64,000 nucleotides of DNA from Helianthus annuus (GCF_002127325.2 NC_035447.2:30935249-30999248), one strand, 5' to 3'; positions 22,189-36,100 are shown, numbered from the stretch's first letter. The notes: generated by a model not told the origin, from the letters alone. A program made the numbers and translations.

Positions 22189-22677
22189 CTGGAATGATGT
22201 TGGAATGAAAGAATTTCTTGGAGGAAGCTAGGAGATGCAAGAATCCGTGAGTGCTTTGAATGGGTTCAAGGAAGAAGATGAAGGTTTTATGAAGAATTTA
22301 TGGTGGTGGTTGGTTTTATTCAAAGATGGTTCTATTATTGGCTGCAAAAGGGGCTGACACTTTCTGGTAGTGCCAGAATTTTGATGGTGGTGCATTATTT
22401 TCGAAAATTTGATTTTTTTTTTGAGGGTGTAGAAAATGGACATCTCCCTTTATAAACTCCTTGAACCCGGGGCACTCACGAAGCATCTCCTACCAAGAAA
22501 AAGAACCGAACTAACATACCTGCGAGCCGGCAACAAGCTCTAACATCCCTCGCGACCAGAACGAACCGCAACCTGAAAAATAAAAGGATAACCACACACA
22601 AAAATAATAACAAGATAATATACACAGAACATGCTAAGTTTATTTACGAGTCTTCAGCTAGACTCACCACCCCGAAT
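22189..22677 (-). other. Athila spacer between pol and candidate intron
   Basis: About 490 bp without a supported gene. The 71-codon frame at 22228-22443 has no recognisable motif. It may be an untranslated exon of the spliced mRNA. Confidence 0.4.
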
Positions 22678-25600
22678 TCATTTGTTCCTGGGGTGGAGGG
22701 TAACAACCTCCTCACTCGGGTCAACGGGCCCTCCAACATAAGCCTTTAACCTATGCCCATTGACTTTAAACAACCGGCCATCCTCATGGCCTATCTCCAC
22801 GGTCCCGTAAGGAAACACTGATCGTACAGTGTAGGGACCCGACCACCGAGATTTTAGCTTGCCAGGAAACAACTTAAGACGTGAATTGTACAACAACACA
22901 CGATCACCCACTCGGAATTCTTTCTTGTCCTTCAAGCGGGCATCATGGAGCGTCTTAGTACGTTCCTTGTACAGCTTGGAGCTTTCATACGCATCGTGCC
23001 TAAGCTCCTCAATCTCGTGAATCTGCACAAACCTGTTCTCACCCGCAGCAGCCATGTCAAGATTAACTGTCTTCAAAGCCCAGTATGCTTTGTGCTCGAG
23101 TTCAACAGGCAAATGACAAGACTTCTCATAGACCAATTTAAACGGTGTGGTGCCTATAGGAGTCTTGTAGGCTGTCCGAAAAGCCCACAGTGCATCGTCC
23201 AATTTCTCGGACCAATCGTTACGGCTAGAATTAACCGTTTTCTCCAAAATCCGCTTGATACCCCGATTAGTGACCTCGACCTGTCCGCTCGTCTGCGGAT
23301 GATACGGTGTAGAGAATCGATGTTGCACACCATATCGGGACAATGCTTTCTCAAGTTGAGCATTACAGAAATGCGTCCCACGGTCACTAATCAATGCCTT
23401 CGGGGCACCAAAGCGAGCAAACAACTTTTTCAAAAATCGCACCACTACCCTCGCATCGTTAGTGGGCAAAGCCTGTGCTTCAGCCCACTTTGAAACGTAA
23501 TCAACAGCGACTAGGATGTAGCGGTTGCCAAAAGAGGTCGGAAAGGGGCCCATGAAGTCTAGCCCCCATACGTCAAAAACCTCACAAACTTGGATGCCGT
23601 TTTGTGGCATCTCATGGCGTGCAGAAATGTTGCTCGCCCTCTGGCAAGCATCACAGGACCTCACCCACTCATGGGCATCACGGAAAATAGTCGGCCAAAA
23701 GAATCCGGCATCAAACACTTTCCTCGCCGTGTTGTTCGCTCCGTGGTGGCCTCCCGTGGGTCCCTCGTGACAGTGGCGTAAAATATCCCCCTCCTCGTCA
23801 CCATACACGCATCGCCGGATCATCCGATCCGCTCCTACCCTAAATAAGTAAGGGTCATCCCAGAAGTAATGCTTGACATCCGCAAAAAACTTTCGCTTCT
23901 GCTGGTGGGTCATCCCCTTGATCAGGATGCCACTAGCTAAGTAGTTTGCAAAGTCAGCAAACCATGGGGAATCATCACTAGTCTCGATCCTCATGAGGAA
24001 CTCGTGGGGGAAATTGTCATTGATGCTAGGCCCACGAGTTTCCTTTTCCTCGGAATGCTCAAGTCGAGACAGATGATCGGCTGCCAAATTCTCAGCCCCT
24101 TTTTTATCACGGATTTCGATGTCAAACTCTTGCAGCAGCAAAATCCAACGTATCAGTCTCGGTTTAGCATCCTGCTTGCTAAAAAGATACCGAAGAGCTG
24201 CATGATCCGTGTACACAATGGTCTTGGAAAGGACAAGATATGACCGAAACTTATCGAAAGCAAAGACCACAGCTAGGAGCTCTTTCTCTGTCGTGGTGTA
24301 GTGCTCCTGAGCGTCATTCAAGGTCTTGCTCGCATAGTAAATCGGGTGAATGTGTTTATCTTTCCTTTGACCCAAGACAGCCCCGACTGCGAAATCACTC
24401 GCATCACACATCAACTCAAATGGCAGCTCCCAGTCGGGAGCAACCATGATCGGGGCATTCACTAACTTCTCCTTCAACAACTCAAATGCCCGAAGGCATT
24501 CATCGGAGAAAACAAACTGGGCATCCTTCTCGAGGAGCTGAGTCATGGGACGGGCGATTTTGGAAAAGTCCTTTATGAATCGCCGGTAGAAACCTGCATG
24601 ACCCAGAAAACTCCTAATAGATTTCACGGATGTGGGAGGCGGGAGCTTTGAAATAGTCTCGACTTTGGCTCGGTCAACCTCGAGCCCCGCCTGTGAAATC
24701 TTGTGCCCAAGCACAATGCCCTCCTTCACCATGAAGTGGCATTTCTCCCAGTTTAACACAAGGTTGGCTTCTTCACATCTAGCCAACATCCTTTTCAGAT
24801 TCCCGAGACACTGATCAAAAGAACTTCCAAACACAGAAAAATCATCCATGAAAACCTCCATGGAGTCCTCGATCATGTCGTGAAAAATGGCCACCATACA
24901 TCTCTGAAATGTGGCCGGGGCATTGCACAGTCCAAAGGGCATCCGCCGGTAGGCGAATGTGCCATAGGGACATGTGAATGTCGTCTTCTCCTGATCCTCA
25001 GGAGAGATGGGAATCTGAAAATATCCTGAAAAACCATCAAGGAAGCAGTAGTACATCCTTCCCGACAACCTCTCCAACATCTGATCAATGAAAGGGAGTG
25101 GGAAATGATCCTTCCTTGTGACATCATTGAGTTTGCGGTAGTCAATGCAAACTCTCCATCCGGTGACAGTACGAGTAGGAATCAACTCGTTTTTCTCATT
25201 GGTCACCACTGTCATGCCTCCTTTCTTTGGGACTACATGTACAGGGCTAACCCACGGTGAATCAGAGATCGGGTATATCAAACCTGCATCAAGTAGTTTG
25301 ATGACCTCTTTCTTCACAACCTCCTGCATGTTGGGGTTCAAACGCCTCTGATGGGTACAAAAGGATGGATTGATCCCTTTTATATCCATAATCTTCCAAG
25401 CAATCGCCTTCTTGTGCTGCTTCAGGACTTCAAGCAATCGATCCTTTTCTTCCTTCGACAACCCAGCAGAAATGATAACGGGCAGATGAGTCTCACCCTC
25501 CAAGAAAGCATACTCCAAATGATTTGGGAGCTCCTTAAGCGCAACCGAAGGTGGATCCTCAATAGAAGGGCGTGCTTTAGGCTCAGTCACGCGATCCACA

Positions 25601-28071
25601 ACCTCAAATACCTCGGGACACGGGGGAGATGCGTGACCTATCAGACAGGTCACCTCCTCAACCATTCGGTCCACACTAGGTGAACCAAAAGTCTCCCCTC
25701 CAAGCAGCTGTGTGTCCATAACATCCTCCTCGAATGTAGCATGAAGATGATCACTCACATAAGTATCGATAGTCTCAATGAAGTAGAGTGTATCATCCTG
25801 AATCTGTGAGTGTTGCATGGATTTCCCTATATCAAAAGTAACCTCCTCATCATCAACTCTGAGAGTAAGTCTACCAGTGCAGACATCAATCAAGGCTCTC
25901 GCAGTGGCTAGGAATGGGCGACCTAAGATAAGGGGAACGTTTTTATCCTCATCCATGTCCAGAATCACGAAATCGACAGGAAAGACAAACTTGTCGATTT
26001 TCACCAGCATATTCTCAACTATGCCTCGAGGGTACTTCACTGAACGGTCGGCTAGCTGAATGCTCATACGAGTCGGCTTGGGCTCTCCCAAGTCTAGCTT
26101 AGCAAAAACCGCATATGGCATGAGGTTTATGCTAGCTCCAATATCAGCCAACGCATTGCTGACCGACAAACTACCGATCAAACACGGGATAGTGAAACTC
26201 CCAGGATCATTCATTTTCTTCGGTAGTTTGTTCTGAAGAACCGCTGAACACTCTTCATTCAAGGTCACTTGCGAAAGCTCCTCAAGTTTCTTTTTGTTGG
26301 ATAGGATATCCTTCAGAAACTTGGCATACTTAGGCATTTGAGCAAGTGCCTCGACAAATGGTAAATTTATATGAAGTTGCTTAAAAAGCTCGAGGAATTT
26401 ACCATAGTGTTCTTCCATTTTCTGCTTCTTCAACCTCCCCGGATATGGAACGGGAGGGACATACTCTCTCACTGGCTCCTTGGGTCGTGCGGTACTTGCT
26501 GGGACTCGCCTCTGTTGCACCTCACCCGGAGACTCAGCCTCAATCTCCTCATCAACCTCCTCGTCATCGACTGGATTTTCTGAAACAGCCGGAGGGATGG
26601 CTTGAGCGGTCTTGCCGCTTCTCAACGTGATGGCCTTTGCTGTAGCATTTGGATTTGGCTCTGTGTTGCTCGGAAGGCCCCCCTGTTGTCTCGCTGACAA
26701 CGTCTTGGCAATCTGGCCAACTTGGTTCTCAATGGCCTGCATGGAAGCCTTTTGGCTTTTCAACTCACTCTCGTGCCTCGTGAAACGACCGTCATACTCC
26801 CTAAAACGCTTCTCATTCTCCGCTTTTTGAGTGTTTTGACCAACTAAGATTTGACTAAGCATATCATGCACACTAGGATCACTGGAAGGAGGCGGCTGCT
26901 GAGGACGAGGTGGACCATATGCTCCATGGGTCGGAGCTGTGGGACGTGGAGCGAATCCGGGTGGATGCTGGTTAGAAGCATCGGGCTTCCAACTAAAGTT
27001 TGGATGATTCTTCCACCCCGGATTATAAGTATTGCTGTAGGGATTGTTTTGAGGACGGTATTGGTTTCCCATGAAATCAACATGCTCGTGTGACATCTCT
27101 CCCGTCGGAAAATCACCTACCTGATATGCTCCCCCACTCGAAGAACCTCTCGAGTGCATTTCCATCACTCGATCAAATTTCGAAGACAAGGTATCCATAC
27201 GTGCTGTCATGGCTGTGTAGTCGTCCACATGATGAACTCCCTGCCGAGAACTCTTTCCCCTCGGGGGCTGTTGCGTCCGGTTTTTCACGGCACACTTTTC
27301 AAGAATCTCAAATGCCTTGGTGGCATTTTTCGTGCCGATATCACCACCCGAGTATGTATCAATCATCATCTGTCCCTGACTGTCCAAACCATGGTAGAAG
27401 ATCTGACACTGTTGCCACTTGGGCAACCCGTGATGTGGGACCTTTCTCATAAGCTCTTTGAAACGCTCCCATGCCTCGTAAAGGGATTCGTCCTCGTCCT
27501 GACGAAAGTTCAGAATCTTGGTTCTCAACCGAACAGTTTTCTCTGGAGGGAAATATTTCTGAAGGAACTTCTCAGCTAATTGATTCCACGTAGTGATAGA
27601 TCCAGCTGGAAGTGAAAGAAGCCACTCCTTGGCTCCATCCCGTAAGGAAAACGGAAAGAGCCGAAGGTGGATAGCATCCGCTGATGCATCACGAATCCTA
27701 AATGTGGCACAAACCTCTAGAAACCCCGCGATGTGAACACTAGGATCCTCATGATCCATGCCATAAAACTGCACCGCATTCTGCAACATCGATATGGTGC
27801 CAGCCTTGATCTCGAAATTATTATTGTCGATTGTCGGTGCATTGATGCTCGCAGGCAAACCATCGAGTGACGGTTTTCCAATTTCATTCAAGATCCTATT
27901 CTCTTCCGCGTCCGCCATGTCTACCCGAACCTCGTAGAAGGTGTCGTCGTCTGCTGTGTCTGTCTCAATCGTCTCAGCTACCACGCGAAACCGCTCCCGC
28001 AGTCTCCGGTGAAGATCGCGCTCCGGCTCCGATGAAGGCTCAACGATATTGGTAGCAGGGGTTGAGGACAT
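22678..28071 (-). CDS. gag-pol: Athila gag-pol polyprotein (uninterrupted, 1797 aa)
   Basis: One open frame encodes the whole replication machinery. The start is MSSTPATN at 28071; the in-frame 23 codons upstream look like leader. Order: capsid ([21 protein letters not shown], about residues 145-210); a proline-rich spacer; aspartic protease ([17 protein letters not shown] and [17 protein letters not shown]); reverse transcriptase ([19 protein letters not shown], catalytic VFMDDFSVF); RNase H ([36 protein letters not shown]); integrase with zinc-finger HCHEG...CDACQR and catalytic [15 protein letters not shown] and GQVEVTNRG. The C-terminal tail [15 protein letters not shown] follows. All key residues I can see are kept. 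The protease reads DIGAS rather than DTG/DSG, in line with Athila relatives. Probably expressed from the LTR promoter. Confidence 0.95.
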   Translation of the reverse strand: MSSTPATNIVEPSSEPERDLHRRLRERFRVVAETIETDTADDDTFYEVRVDMADAEENRILNEIGKPSLDGLPASINAPTIDNNNFEIKAGTISMLQNAVQFYGMDHEDPSVHIAGFLEVCATFRIRDASADAIHLRLFPFSLRDGAKEWLLSLPAGSITTWNQLAEKFLQKYFPPEKTVRLRTKILNFRQDEDESLYEAWERFKELMRKVPHHGLPKWQQCQIFYHGLDSQGQMMIDTYSGGDIGTKNATKAFEILEKCAVKNRTQQPPRGKSSRQGVHHVDDYTAMTARMDTLSSKFDRVMEMHSRGSSSGGAYQVGDFPTGEMSHEHVDFMGNQYRPQNNPYSNTYNPGWKNHPNFSWKPDASNQHPPGFAPRPTAPTHGAYGPPRPQQPPPSSDPSVHDMLSQILVGQNTQKAENEKRFREYDGRFTRHESELKSQKASMQAIENQVGQIAKTLSARQQGGLPSNTEPNPNATAKAITLRSGKTAQAIPPAVSENPVDDEEVDEEIEAESPGEVQQRRVPASTARPKEPVREYVPPVPYPGRLKKQKMEEHYGKFLELFKQLHINLPFVEALAQMPKYAKFLKDILSNKKKLEELSQVTLNEECSAVLQNKLPKKMNDPGSFTIPCLIGSLSVSNALADIGASINLMPYAVFAKLDLGEPKPTRMSIQLADRSVKYPRGIVENMLVKIDKFVFPVDFVILDMDEDKNVPLILGRPFLATARALIDVCTGRLTLRVDDEEVTFDIGKSMQHSQIQDDTLYFIETIDTYVSDHLHATFEEDVMDTQLLGGETFGSPSVDRMVEEVTCLIGHASPPCPEVFEVVDRVTEPKARPSIEDPPSVALKELPNHLEYAFLEGETHLPVIISAGLSKEEKDRLLEVLKQHKKAIAWKIMDIKGINPSFCTHQRRLNPNMQEVVKKEVIKLLDAGLIYPISDSPWVSPVHVVPKKGGMTVVTNEKNELIPTRTVTGWRVCIDYRKLNDVTRKDHFPLPFIDQMLERLSGRMYYCFLDGFSGYFQIPISPEDQEKTTFTCPYGTFAYRRMPFGLCNAPATFQRCMVAIFHDMIEDSMEVFMDDFSVFGSSFDQCLGNLKRMLARCEEANLVLNWEKCHFMVKEGIVLGHKISQAGLEVDRAKVETISKLPPPTSVKSIRSFLGHAGFYRRFIKDFSKIARPMTQLLEKDAQFVFSDECLRAFELLKEKLVNAPIMVAPDWELPFELMCDASDFAVGAVLGQRKDKHIHPIYYASKTLNDAQEHYTTTEKELLAVVFAFDKFRSYLVLSKTIVYTDHAALRYLFSKQDAKPRLIRWILLLQEFDIEIRDKKGAENLAADHLSRLEHSEEKETRGPSINDNFPHEFLMRIETSDDSPWFADFANYLASGILIKGMTHQQKRKFFADVKHYFWDDPYLFRVGADRMIRRCVYGDEEGDILRHCHEGPTGGHHGANNTARKVFDAGFFWPTIFRDAHEWVRSCDACQRASNISARHEMPQNGIQVCEVFDVWGLDFMGPFPTSFGNRYILVAVDYVSKWAEAQALPTNDARVVVRFLKKLFARFGAPKALISDRGTHFCNAQLEKALSRYGVQHRFSTPYHPQTSGQVEVTNRGIKRILEKTVNSSRNDWSEKLDDALWAFRTAYKTPIGTTPFKLVYEKSCHLPVELEHKAYWALKTVNLDMAAAGENRFVQIHEIEELRHDAYESSKLYKERTKTLHDARLKDKKEFRVGDRVLLYNSRLKLFPGKLKSRWSGPYTVRSVFPYGTVEIGHEDGRLFKVNGHRLKAYVGGPVDPSEEVVTLHPRNK

Positions 28072-28258
28072 GCACGACCTGTAGGGAATAAGGAGCACAA
28101 TGCACAAAATATATACAAAAACAAAAAAATCAACTAGCAAATAATCATATTTTTTTTCTTTTAATCAAGCAAAGGCAAATAAAACAAGTAGACAAAAACT
28201 TTGTACACTTTTCACAATGGCTAAATAAGTAACTCGAATCGTTTTCAAGAAGACCGCA

Positions 28259-28276
28259 TCCCCGGCAACGGCGCCA
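28259..28276 (-). other. Athila primer-binding site, tRNA-Asp
   Basis: The plus strand here reads TCCCCGGCAACGGCGCCA, which is the 3' end of plant tRNA-Asp(GUC) including CCA, as I recall it. The element RNA is therefore complementary to it over 18 nt. It lies six bases from the 5' LTR. Confidence 0.85.
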
Positions 28277-28282
28277 AAAACT

Positions 28283-30121
28283 TGATGTGCGTGAATTATA
28301 TATATTTTTAATTGAGATTTTCTTCACACAAATTTAGTTTTAAAAGGGTTTTTCACCTAAAAACTAACTACACACACAAAGGGCAAGTGTACCCGTCGGG
28401 TGGCAATATAGCTAATCGGCAAGAACCAGATATCAATCCGTGGATGCGGTGTCTCGATACTAAACTTTTGCTACTTTAAAGCCTTTTCAAATGATTGGGT
28501 TGATTTTTCTAACTTATCATGCAAAATAAATAAACTACTAAAATTTCTAACAAATAACAATATCTAAGAAAGGTTGCCTAAACTAAGTATCCACTCATTC
28601 ACATGTGACAACAAAGAGGAAGGGATTGTGATGATGCAAGCTCTATTTTTAACTAAGTCCCCAATCAAGGCTTCCTAGTTTATAATTCTTAGGAAAATTA
28701 AAAAAATGAATTAACATTCTAATCACCTAAAAATTATTCTTTTAAGCTCACTTGCTAAGTTGATGTTAATCTTTGATGATGAGTTATTTGTTTGTCAAAA
28801 CTCCTAACTCTACAAATTAGGGAAAACTAATATGAGAAACACACTAATCACCCTAACTTGGTTTTAAGTAGTTGGCACTAGCATCATGTTCTTGATATGA
28901 ACCACAAGCATGGTCATGCTAGCTAACAACCTTGGCCTAAATCATCAACCAAACATGAACACAAACTATAGAATTCATATAAACATACTTTTGATCTTTC
29001 CAAATCTAGATGCAAGAATTCACACACAAGCTCAAATCATTGTTCATATCACATTAGCACTCACCATTCCTAGTTTCATGCCATGGATCATACTAACAAG
29101 ATTCAATAATCATAATCTCTACATGGGCTTTCCAACACAACATGTAAATACTTATGAGCAAACATTCAAGAACAAGAACTTTAAGCATGCATATGAACTC
29201 CAAGAACAAAATCAAATGACAACATGAAGATTAACAAGAACAATCATCACATCTACTTCCATATTATCACATGTTCATAAGCTTCAACATAGTTTAGACA
29301 ACACAAATGTTTAGCCCATAAGGCTCATGACTACCAAATCAAGCATAAATAAACACAAATTGTTCATAATGTAGTAAGCTAACCAAGTTAAAGACAAGAT
29401 TTAAATGGTGTTTGAGTAGATCTTCAAGTGATTTAATCCTCTTCAAGGCTTCCTCTTGGCTCCAACAAGCTTCCAAGACCAGATTCTTGAGAGAAAAAGT
29501 CACCAAAATGCTCCCACTCCCTTGCAAATGAGCTAGAAACTCGTATTTAAACTGCTGGGCGTTTGGCACTACCATGCCACCTTTTGGCACGGTCGTGCTT
29601 GGCAAGTGTCAGAGTCACTTTTCGTCTGTCAATCTTGTTTGCTACCATTTCTGGAAAAATCCCGCTCAAATGTTCCCGAGGTCGCACGACCGTGCTCGGA
29701 GATGCTCTGGTCGTGCGAGCCGGTAGTGCTCGGTAACAGTCACATCGTTCTCGGAAACAAGCTGACCAGGAGTCGATTTTGGCCTGGCACGGTCGTGCCA
29801 CTGTTTGGCACGGTAGTGCTCCCCTGAATTTTGGCGATTTGGCTGATAGATGCTAGTGCTAGCTGAGAGTGCCGATGTCGGAGGGCTTGGCACGGTCGTG
29901 CCACTGTTTGGCACGGTAGTGCCATATCTGGCAGTTTGCTGGAATGCACCATTTTAGCTCTATTTTGCTCCAAAAGCTTCCGTTTCATCACCGGGCCGAA
30001 GCCCGGACCTGTATTTTCACAAACAACTCAAATGAGTACCAAAATCAATGAAAATACAAAGAGTTTTCGCATAAACGGGGCGTATTTGACATTTAAAAGA
30101 TGTATAAATTCTTATACATCA
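28283..30121 (-). repeat. Athila 5' LTR
   Basis: A near-identical copy of 16386-18231 with the same palindrome cluster (about 29570-29925). Differences include an 8-bp deletion near 29097 and scattered single bases. The Tat gag frame resumes right after it at 30127. Confidence 0.95.
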
Positions 30122-30126
30122 CGTAT

Positions 30127-33100
30127 ATTCTTGCAAAATTTCTGCCAGCAGCGTCGTTGCAAGAAAGACATTACCGAGGTACACCACGTAAAGCGCCGCG
30201 ACGGAGAGTCCGTAGAAGATTTTATAGATCGCTTCAACCGAGAGAGCATGCAGATAAGCGGAGCGGTAGACCAGCTCCGGGTTTCTGGATTTTGTCACGG
30301 AGTAAGGAACAATCAGTTGGTAGAAAAGCTCCATGAAGATCTCCCAAAAACCATAGAGGTACTCATGGAACGAGCTCGAGCATTCGTTCGGGGGAAGAGT
30401 GCCTGTGGCCAGCCGAATGAAACAGCTGCAGGAAATTCCAAAGCTCGAACTACATCATGGAGACGGAATGCATCGCCACCAAAAGATAGAAACAACAATT
30501 GGAACAGGAGTTGTGGCCCGTATCAAAAGTCAGAACGAAACAATTTCCGGACCGGAAACGTGCGTTTTAATACCTTTTATGAACTAACAAAATCACCAAG
30601 CGAAATCCTTAGTACGGAGACTACCCGGTTTCCTACGCCATCAAAGCAGCGACCCACTTCGGATAAGCACTCCAAAAAGTACTGCGAATATCACCGAGAC
30701 AAGGGGCATACAACTGACGAATGTTGGGCATTAAAACAGGAGATCGAAAAGGCCGTGCGATCCGGCAAACTCTCTCATCTCGTAAAAGAGGTAAAAGACG
30801 GAAAGAAGCCCGCAACAGCAAATGATAACCCGAACACCGAGGCCGGAATTAATATGATTCGGTCTACTGAACCAAGAGGGGTAAAGCGGTCGAATCAACA
30901 CATGGCAGCTTGGATGCACCAGCCCACATATTTCCCTCCGATTGATCCAGAGGATGCAAGAGACGGACCAATTACGATATCAGCCGTAGTCGCAGGACAC
31001 TTGGTCCGGCGAATCTACGTAGATGGAGGAAGTGCCTTTGAAATAATGTATCTCCAGTGTTTCCAGCAGTTAAACCCCCAAACCAAGAAGAAGCTAATCG
31101 AAGTATCCACCCCTCTGATAAGTTTTTCAGGGGAGGTAGTTCGTCCGATAGGGCAGATTACTCTTCCAACCACATTTAAAGATGGTGACAAGAGCAGAAC
31201 CGTACAGCTAGCCTTTTTGGTTGTCCGAACCCACTCTTCACACAACATAATACTCGGGCGACATGGATTACGAGCTCTCGGAGCAATCAGCTCTACGATA
31301 CACGGTGCCATTAAATTTCCCACCGAAGCAGGTGTCGCCACTATACTTTCAGAGCAAAATTCATGCGTAGCCGAAGTAAGACACGCAGCAGAAACGAGCT
31401 CCAAAAAGGCCGAAGTACCCACAGAACTCGGGGCGATCAACCCGGATTATCCCGAACAGCAGGTGGCTATCGGCGCCCAGCTCCCAAAACGAATAAAGAA
31501 ACTCCTGTGGGAACTGCTGAGTAATTCGATTGATGTCTTTGCGTGGAAGCACTCTGATATGCAAGGGGTTCCCCGCTCCATGGCACAACACCACCTGAAT
31601 GTAAAGGAGTCGATAAAGCCGATAGCACAAAGGAAAAGGCACATGGCACCGGATCGAGCCAAGGCAATTGCAAAGGACGTGAAGAGTCTCCTGGACGCCG
31701 GAATCATTTGAGAAGTCCGGTATCAAACATGGTGTAACACCTCGAAATTTTGTGCCCAATAATGTGTTAACACGTGTCATGAGTTTACACGTGGCATTAG
31801 ATATTAAATAAAGGACTAAAATTGACAAACCTTGAAAGTATGTAAATTCGAGGGTTATAAATGTCAACAAAGGGTAAATATACTGTATAGTAACCCTAAG
31901 CGATGCTCGTACCTTCAAACGAATAAATCATGGATCGTACGGAGCGAAACGCGGAAGAAAGTGAGAAATTACAAAGCTGCAGGAGTTAACTGTGTCAACA
32001 TGTTTAATTATACGTCTGAGTGACCCTTTGACGAACCCGAGGCTTTGTAACAGTAAAATACGCTCACTAGAATGTACTATATAAATTTCGCGAAGTTCCG
32101 TTTTAAAACGAGAAAGTTATGATCAAATTCGTACGAGAGGGGTTAAAAGCGTCAACAATGAAAGTTAAGGCTTTCCGGATAGTAATTAAATTAACCGGGG
32201 ACTTGACAGTGCGGGTAAAAGACACGAGGCCCTTAATTGTAATTAACCGAGGGCCAAATCGCAAAGTTACCCCTTCAAACCCGAAAGGTCAGGTTATTAA
32301 TTACCAAAGATTCGGTTAATCATTACAAAAGATTTAAAAATCTTTGAAAACAGGCCTCAGGCGGCCCGCCTGAGTGAAACACATAAGTTAATGCGGGCCG
32401 CGAGCCTCCTGCATATACGCGTTCTGATATTAAGATTCAGGCGGCCCGCGTGAGCCCAGTCTGAATCTTAATGCGGGCCGCGTGAACCACCCAGATGCAG
32501 AAACTTTGGACAGATGCATGATTTAAGCTTGTGAACGATCATTGCTGCATTAATTGAAGCATGGGCGCCCTCTACATGCCCCCTAGCACCCAGGGCCACC
32601 TGCTGATCATCCATGCTCCCTTGTAGGTTGAGTTGTAGTGATCTTGTGCTTGGAAATTCACTATAAAAGGCACTACATTGCACACTAATGAATCACACCT
32701 CAAACCTGCATTCTAACTCACTTCTGGAGCTCCAAAGCTTTCCTCTATCATTCTAAGTCGTGCACTAAGCTTCTGTAAGTTGCCTAACCCTTTGTGGTTT
32801 CATTTTTCTATAGTTTTACCCTAAAAGTCAATCCGTCGTAATTAACGATTGACTTTGCGATAAACCACGAATGGTCCAGTGGTTTGTCGAATCAAAGATA
32901 GTTATATGATGGTAATCATGTGGGCATTAAACCCCTAAAAGGGCACCCTCTAATTCCCACTCTAACTAGATTAAATGTCGAGTCAAACGTGCTTAGAAAA
33001 AGTCAACAGAAATGTCATTTTGCGATTTTTTGCATAATCTGTAATGTAGATGATATGTAACCTGTTTGAACACTCATAAAACATGATAATAAGTATATAA

Positions 33101-36100
33101 ACTAGTCTAAGCTTGTTTGATCCGACCATATATTGTTTTGACCCGATTCGGAGCTGAAAGTCGCAAAAGTTTGACTTTTGCATTGACTTCAGTTCTGACC
33201 CGTTAAAGTTTGAAATAGATATGCCTTAGGACTCTCTTAGGACCAGGTTACATGATGGTATAAACCTCTGTGACCGGTTCGTTGTTTGTCTGAGTTTTTA
33301 CACATTTCCGTTAAATGCTTAAAAGTTGACCGTAACGCCCTTTTAATTTAAAACGAGAATTTCGGACACGTGAAAGGATCATGACCTTGGTTACTGATTT
33401 CTAAGCATGTCCCTAAAATTTCACGTCAATCCGAGGTCCAGAATATGAGTTATGCTAAATAGTGCAAATTGCGAAACTTTAGTAATTAAATAGCGCAATT
33501 AGCATAACGCCTATCTAAACCCGGATTTCGACACCAAACCTTTTACACACTGATGTAAAATAATATTTTGGGATTTTTTAAGATTTTTAATTATTTTTGA
33601 CCTGCTCATAACCTGCGGTTATGGCATCGCTCGGTAAACACCGAATATGCCCTTTTTGGCCATAATGTGAGTTCTACAAGGTCTTTTGACCCGATTCCAG
33701 TTGCTACTGATTTTAAATAATAAATAAAGTATATTAGACTTTATAAACTGTTCGGGAAACTCAGATTTCCTGTAGAACTCAGAAAGCTCTTTAAAAGCCT
33801 TTAAAATGACCGAAAAACCCCTACGGGGCGTATAATGAACTTAAACTCGTTACGGGCAATACGGAAGGTATCCTACTGATACCACAACCTCTTTAAAGCA
33901 TATTGACTTAGGAAACAAGTGTAGGACCCCTACGGTTACCCGTTGCGCCTTTTGCGCGCACGGTTCGGCTTATGTAACTAGTTTACACGAATTAGCCGAA
34001 ACGGGTCAAACCATATTGTTTTGACCCCAAAATCCAGAGTATGATTATTATACCCATATAAAACAAGTCTTCAAACTTGTTGGGTCAAAATCACACTCCA
34101 TTCACGGTTTTCGCCTTTCACGCGATTAAACCGTAACTATTCTTTGAAACCAACCGGTCTAAGCTACGGCAAATATAAGGACCCGCTAGGATTCTGATAG
34201 GTTATTTTTAAACCTTCGTTCCAGAATAGGAGACCAGTAAAAGCTATCTGTGATTTATTCAATTAAGGATTATACTTGCAAAGGTAAATACTTTTAACTT
34301 ATTTTCCGTTATATGGGCTTGGGTTACGGTATCTAAAATACCGCTTGGTCGGGCAATTGACCCCAACTCATTAGTAGTTGGGTATTATCAGTGTGACCCG
34401 TTTGAAAATTTGTTTTGTTGGCTTGACGCCTTTGGGGGCTTAATGACCATGTCCCGGATATCCTTGGCAGCATTTACGAATGGCCACGACCTCGACATCC
34501 CGGTGTAGGCGTACACCCGACATTATGTCTATAATTATAAAAGTGTAGCCGTTGGTTACCCGCCACGGTTTTATACTATGTGGTGTGTCTATTAAACTTT
34601 AACCCGATATGACTCGGGCGACCGAACGCATAGTAACATGTAATTCTTTACAAGATTTAATTATAAATTATCCCAAGTTATAAAGAGTTTGTGCCTTGAG
34701 CATTTAAACGAATTTTATTAAACATTTTTACAAAAGTGTTAGTTGAATGTATTTACCAGTGTAAACTGACGTATTTTCCCCAAAAAGACAAAATGCAGGT
34801 AGTAGGCGTAATTGGCTGGGATTTCTCCTTAGCATCACTAGAAGTCTCGCAAGCTTAAGATGCCTGAAGTCTGTTGAACAATACTTTTGTTATTTCTATT
34901 TGATCCCCTGTGGATTATTATTTCAACAATGGTGATACATTGATATTACACTTACAAGTTGAAATATATTATCTTTATGCTTCCGCTGTGCATTCTTATA
35001 TTGTGTGGTTTGACTATAATGTTGCCAACTACGTCACGGTAATCCCCCACCGGGCCCACCGGTGAGACACGTGGAAATCGGGGTGTGACACATGGGTGTC
35101 GAATCCGGTCATGGTACGAAAAAAGGATAACTCCTGGCGAATGTGTATCGATTTCACCGACCTAAACGACGCATGCCCCAAGGATTGTTTTCCATTACCA
35201 GAAATCGATGAGAAGATCGATTCCATCGCCACGTTCAGGTTGAAGTGTTTTCTAGACGCTTACAAGGGGTACCACTAGATAAAAATGGCAGTTGAAGACA
35301 AAGACAAGACAGCGTTCGTCACCAACGAGGGAGTTTGTTACTTCACTAAGATGCCATTTGGATTGAAAAACGCCGGTGCTACATACCAACGTTTAATGAG
35401 CAAAGCCTTCAAAGACCAGATCGAACGGAACTTAGAAGTGTATGTTGATGATATAGTGATCAAAAGTCATGACGAAGCTACCATGTTGAAAGACATACTC
35501 GAAACCTTCACCCGGCTCCGAAGCATCAACATGAAGCTAAACCCCAAAAAGTGTACATTCGGGGTAGAAGAAGGAAAGTTCCTAGGAGTCATGGTCGGGT
35601 CAAGGGGCCTGCGAGCCAACCCAGACAAGATCGATGCTGTTCTTACGATGAAAGCTCCAACGTCGGTTAAAGAAATTCAATCCTTGAATGGACGGTTAGC
35701 CGTCCTCCACCGGTTCCTGTCGAAAGCTGCGGACAGATCTCTGCCATTCATGGATGTGCTCAGAAGAAGCTTCAGGTCGGAGTTCAAATGGACCGAAGAA
35801 GCCGCGCGAGCCTTTGAAGAACTTAAAACTTATCTCGGCACTTTGCCGACGGTCACCGTACCAGAAAAAGACGAAGTATTGACGGTCTATTTGGCTGCAT
35901 CGTACGGAGCAATCAGTGTAGTACTCGTCGCTCACCGAACCGGTGTGCAAATCCCCATTTATTATGTGAGCCGAACATTAAAAGATTATGAAACGAGGTA
36001 CTCAAGCCTGGAAAAACTAGCCCTGGCGCTGGTTCATGCTTCCAGAAGGCTTCGTCGGTATTTTCAGGCCCACCCAATTGAGGTACGAACGGATAAAAGA

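Larger units (their letters stand above)
16386..30121 (-). mobile_element. Intact young Athila-type Ty3/gypsy retrotransposon
   Basis: The 13.7-kb element lies on the minus strand, inserted in the Tat gag, flanked by cgtat at 16381-16385 and 30122-30126. Order in its own sense: 5' LTR (30121-28283), tRNA-Asp primer site, gag-pol, a downstream ORF, purine tract, 3' LTR (18231-16386). Comparing the LTRs by eye gives about nine substitutions and two small indels over about 1840 bp. That makes it clearly younger than the Tat host. The gag-pol frame is open throughout, so this copy may still be competent. Confidence 0.95.

Noticed and set aside
29936..30126. Start of the long plus-strand frame at 29936 as the start of a Tat protein
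   Set aside because: These codons lie in the Athila LTR. The Tat frame actually enters from 16385 and resumes at 30127; the join is fortuitous.
31733..35090. A complete LTR retrotransposon rather than a solo LTR
   Set aside because: The start sequence is not repeated before the end, and no primer site, purine tract or coding region occurs between.
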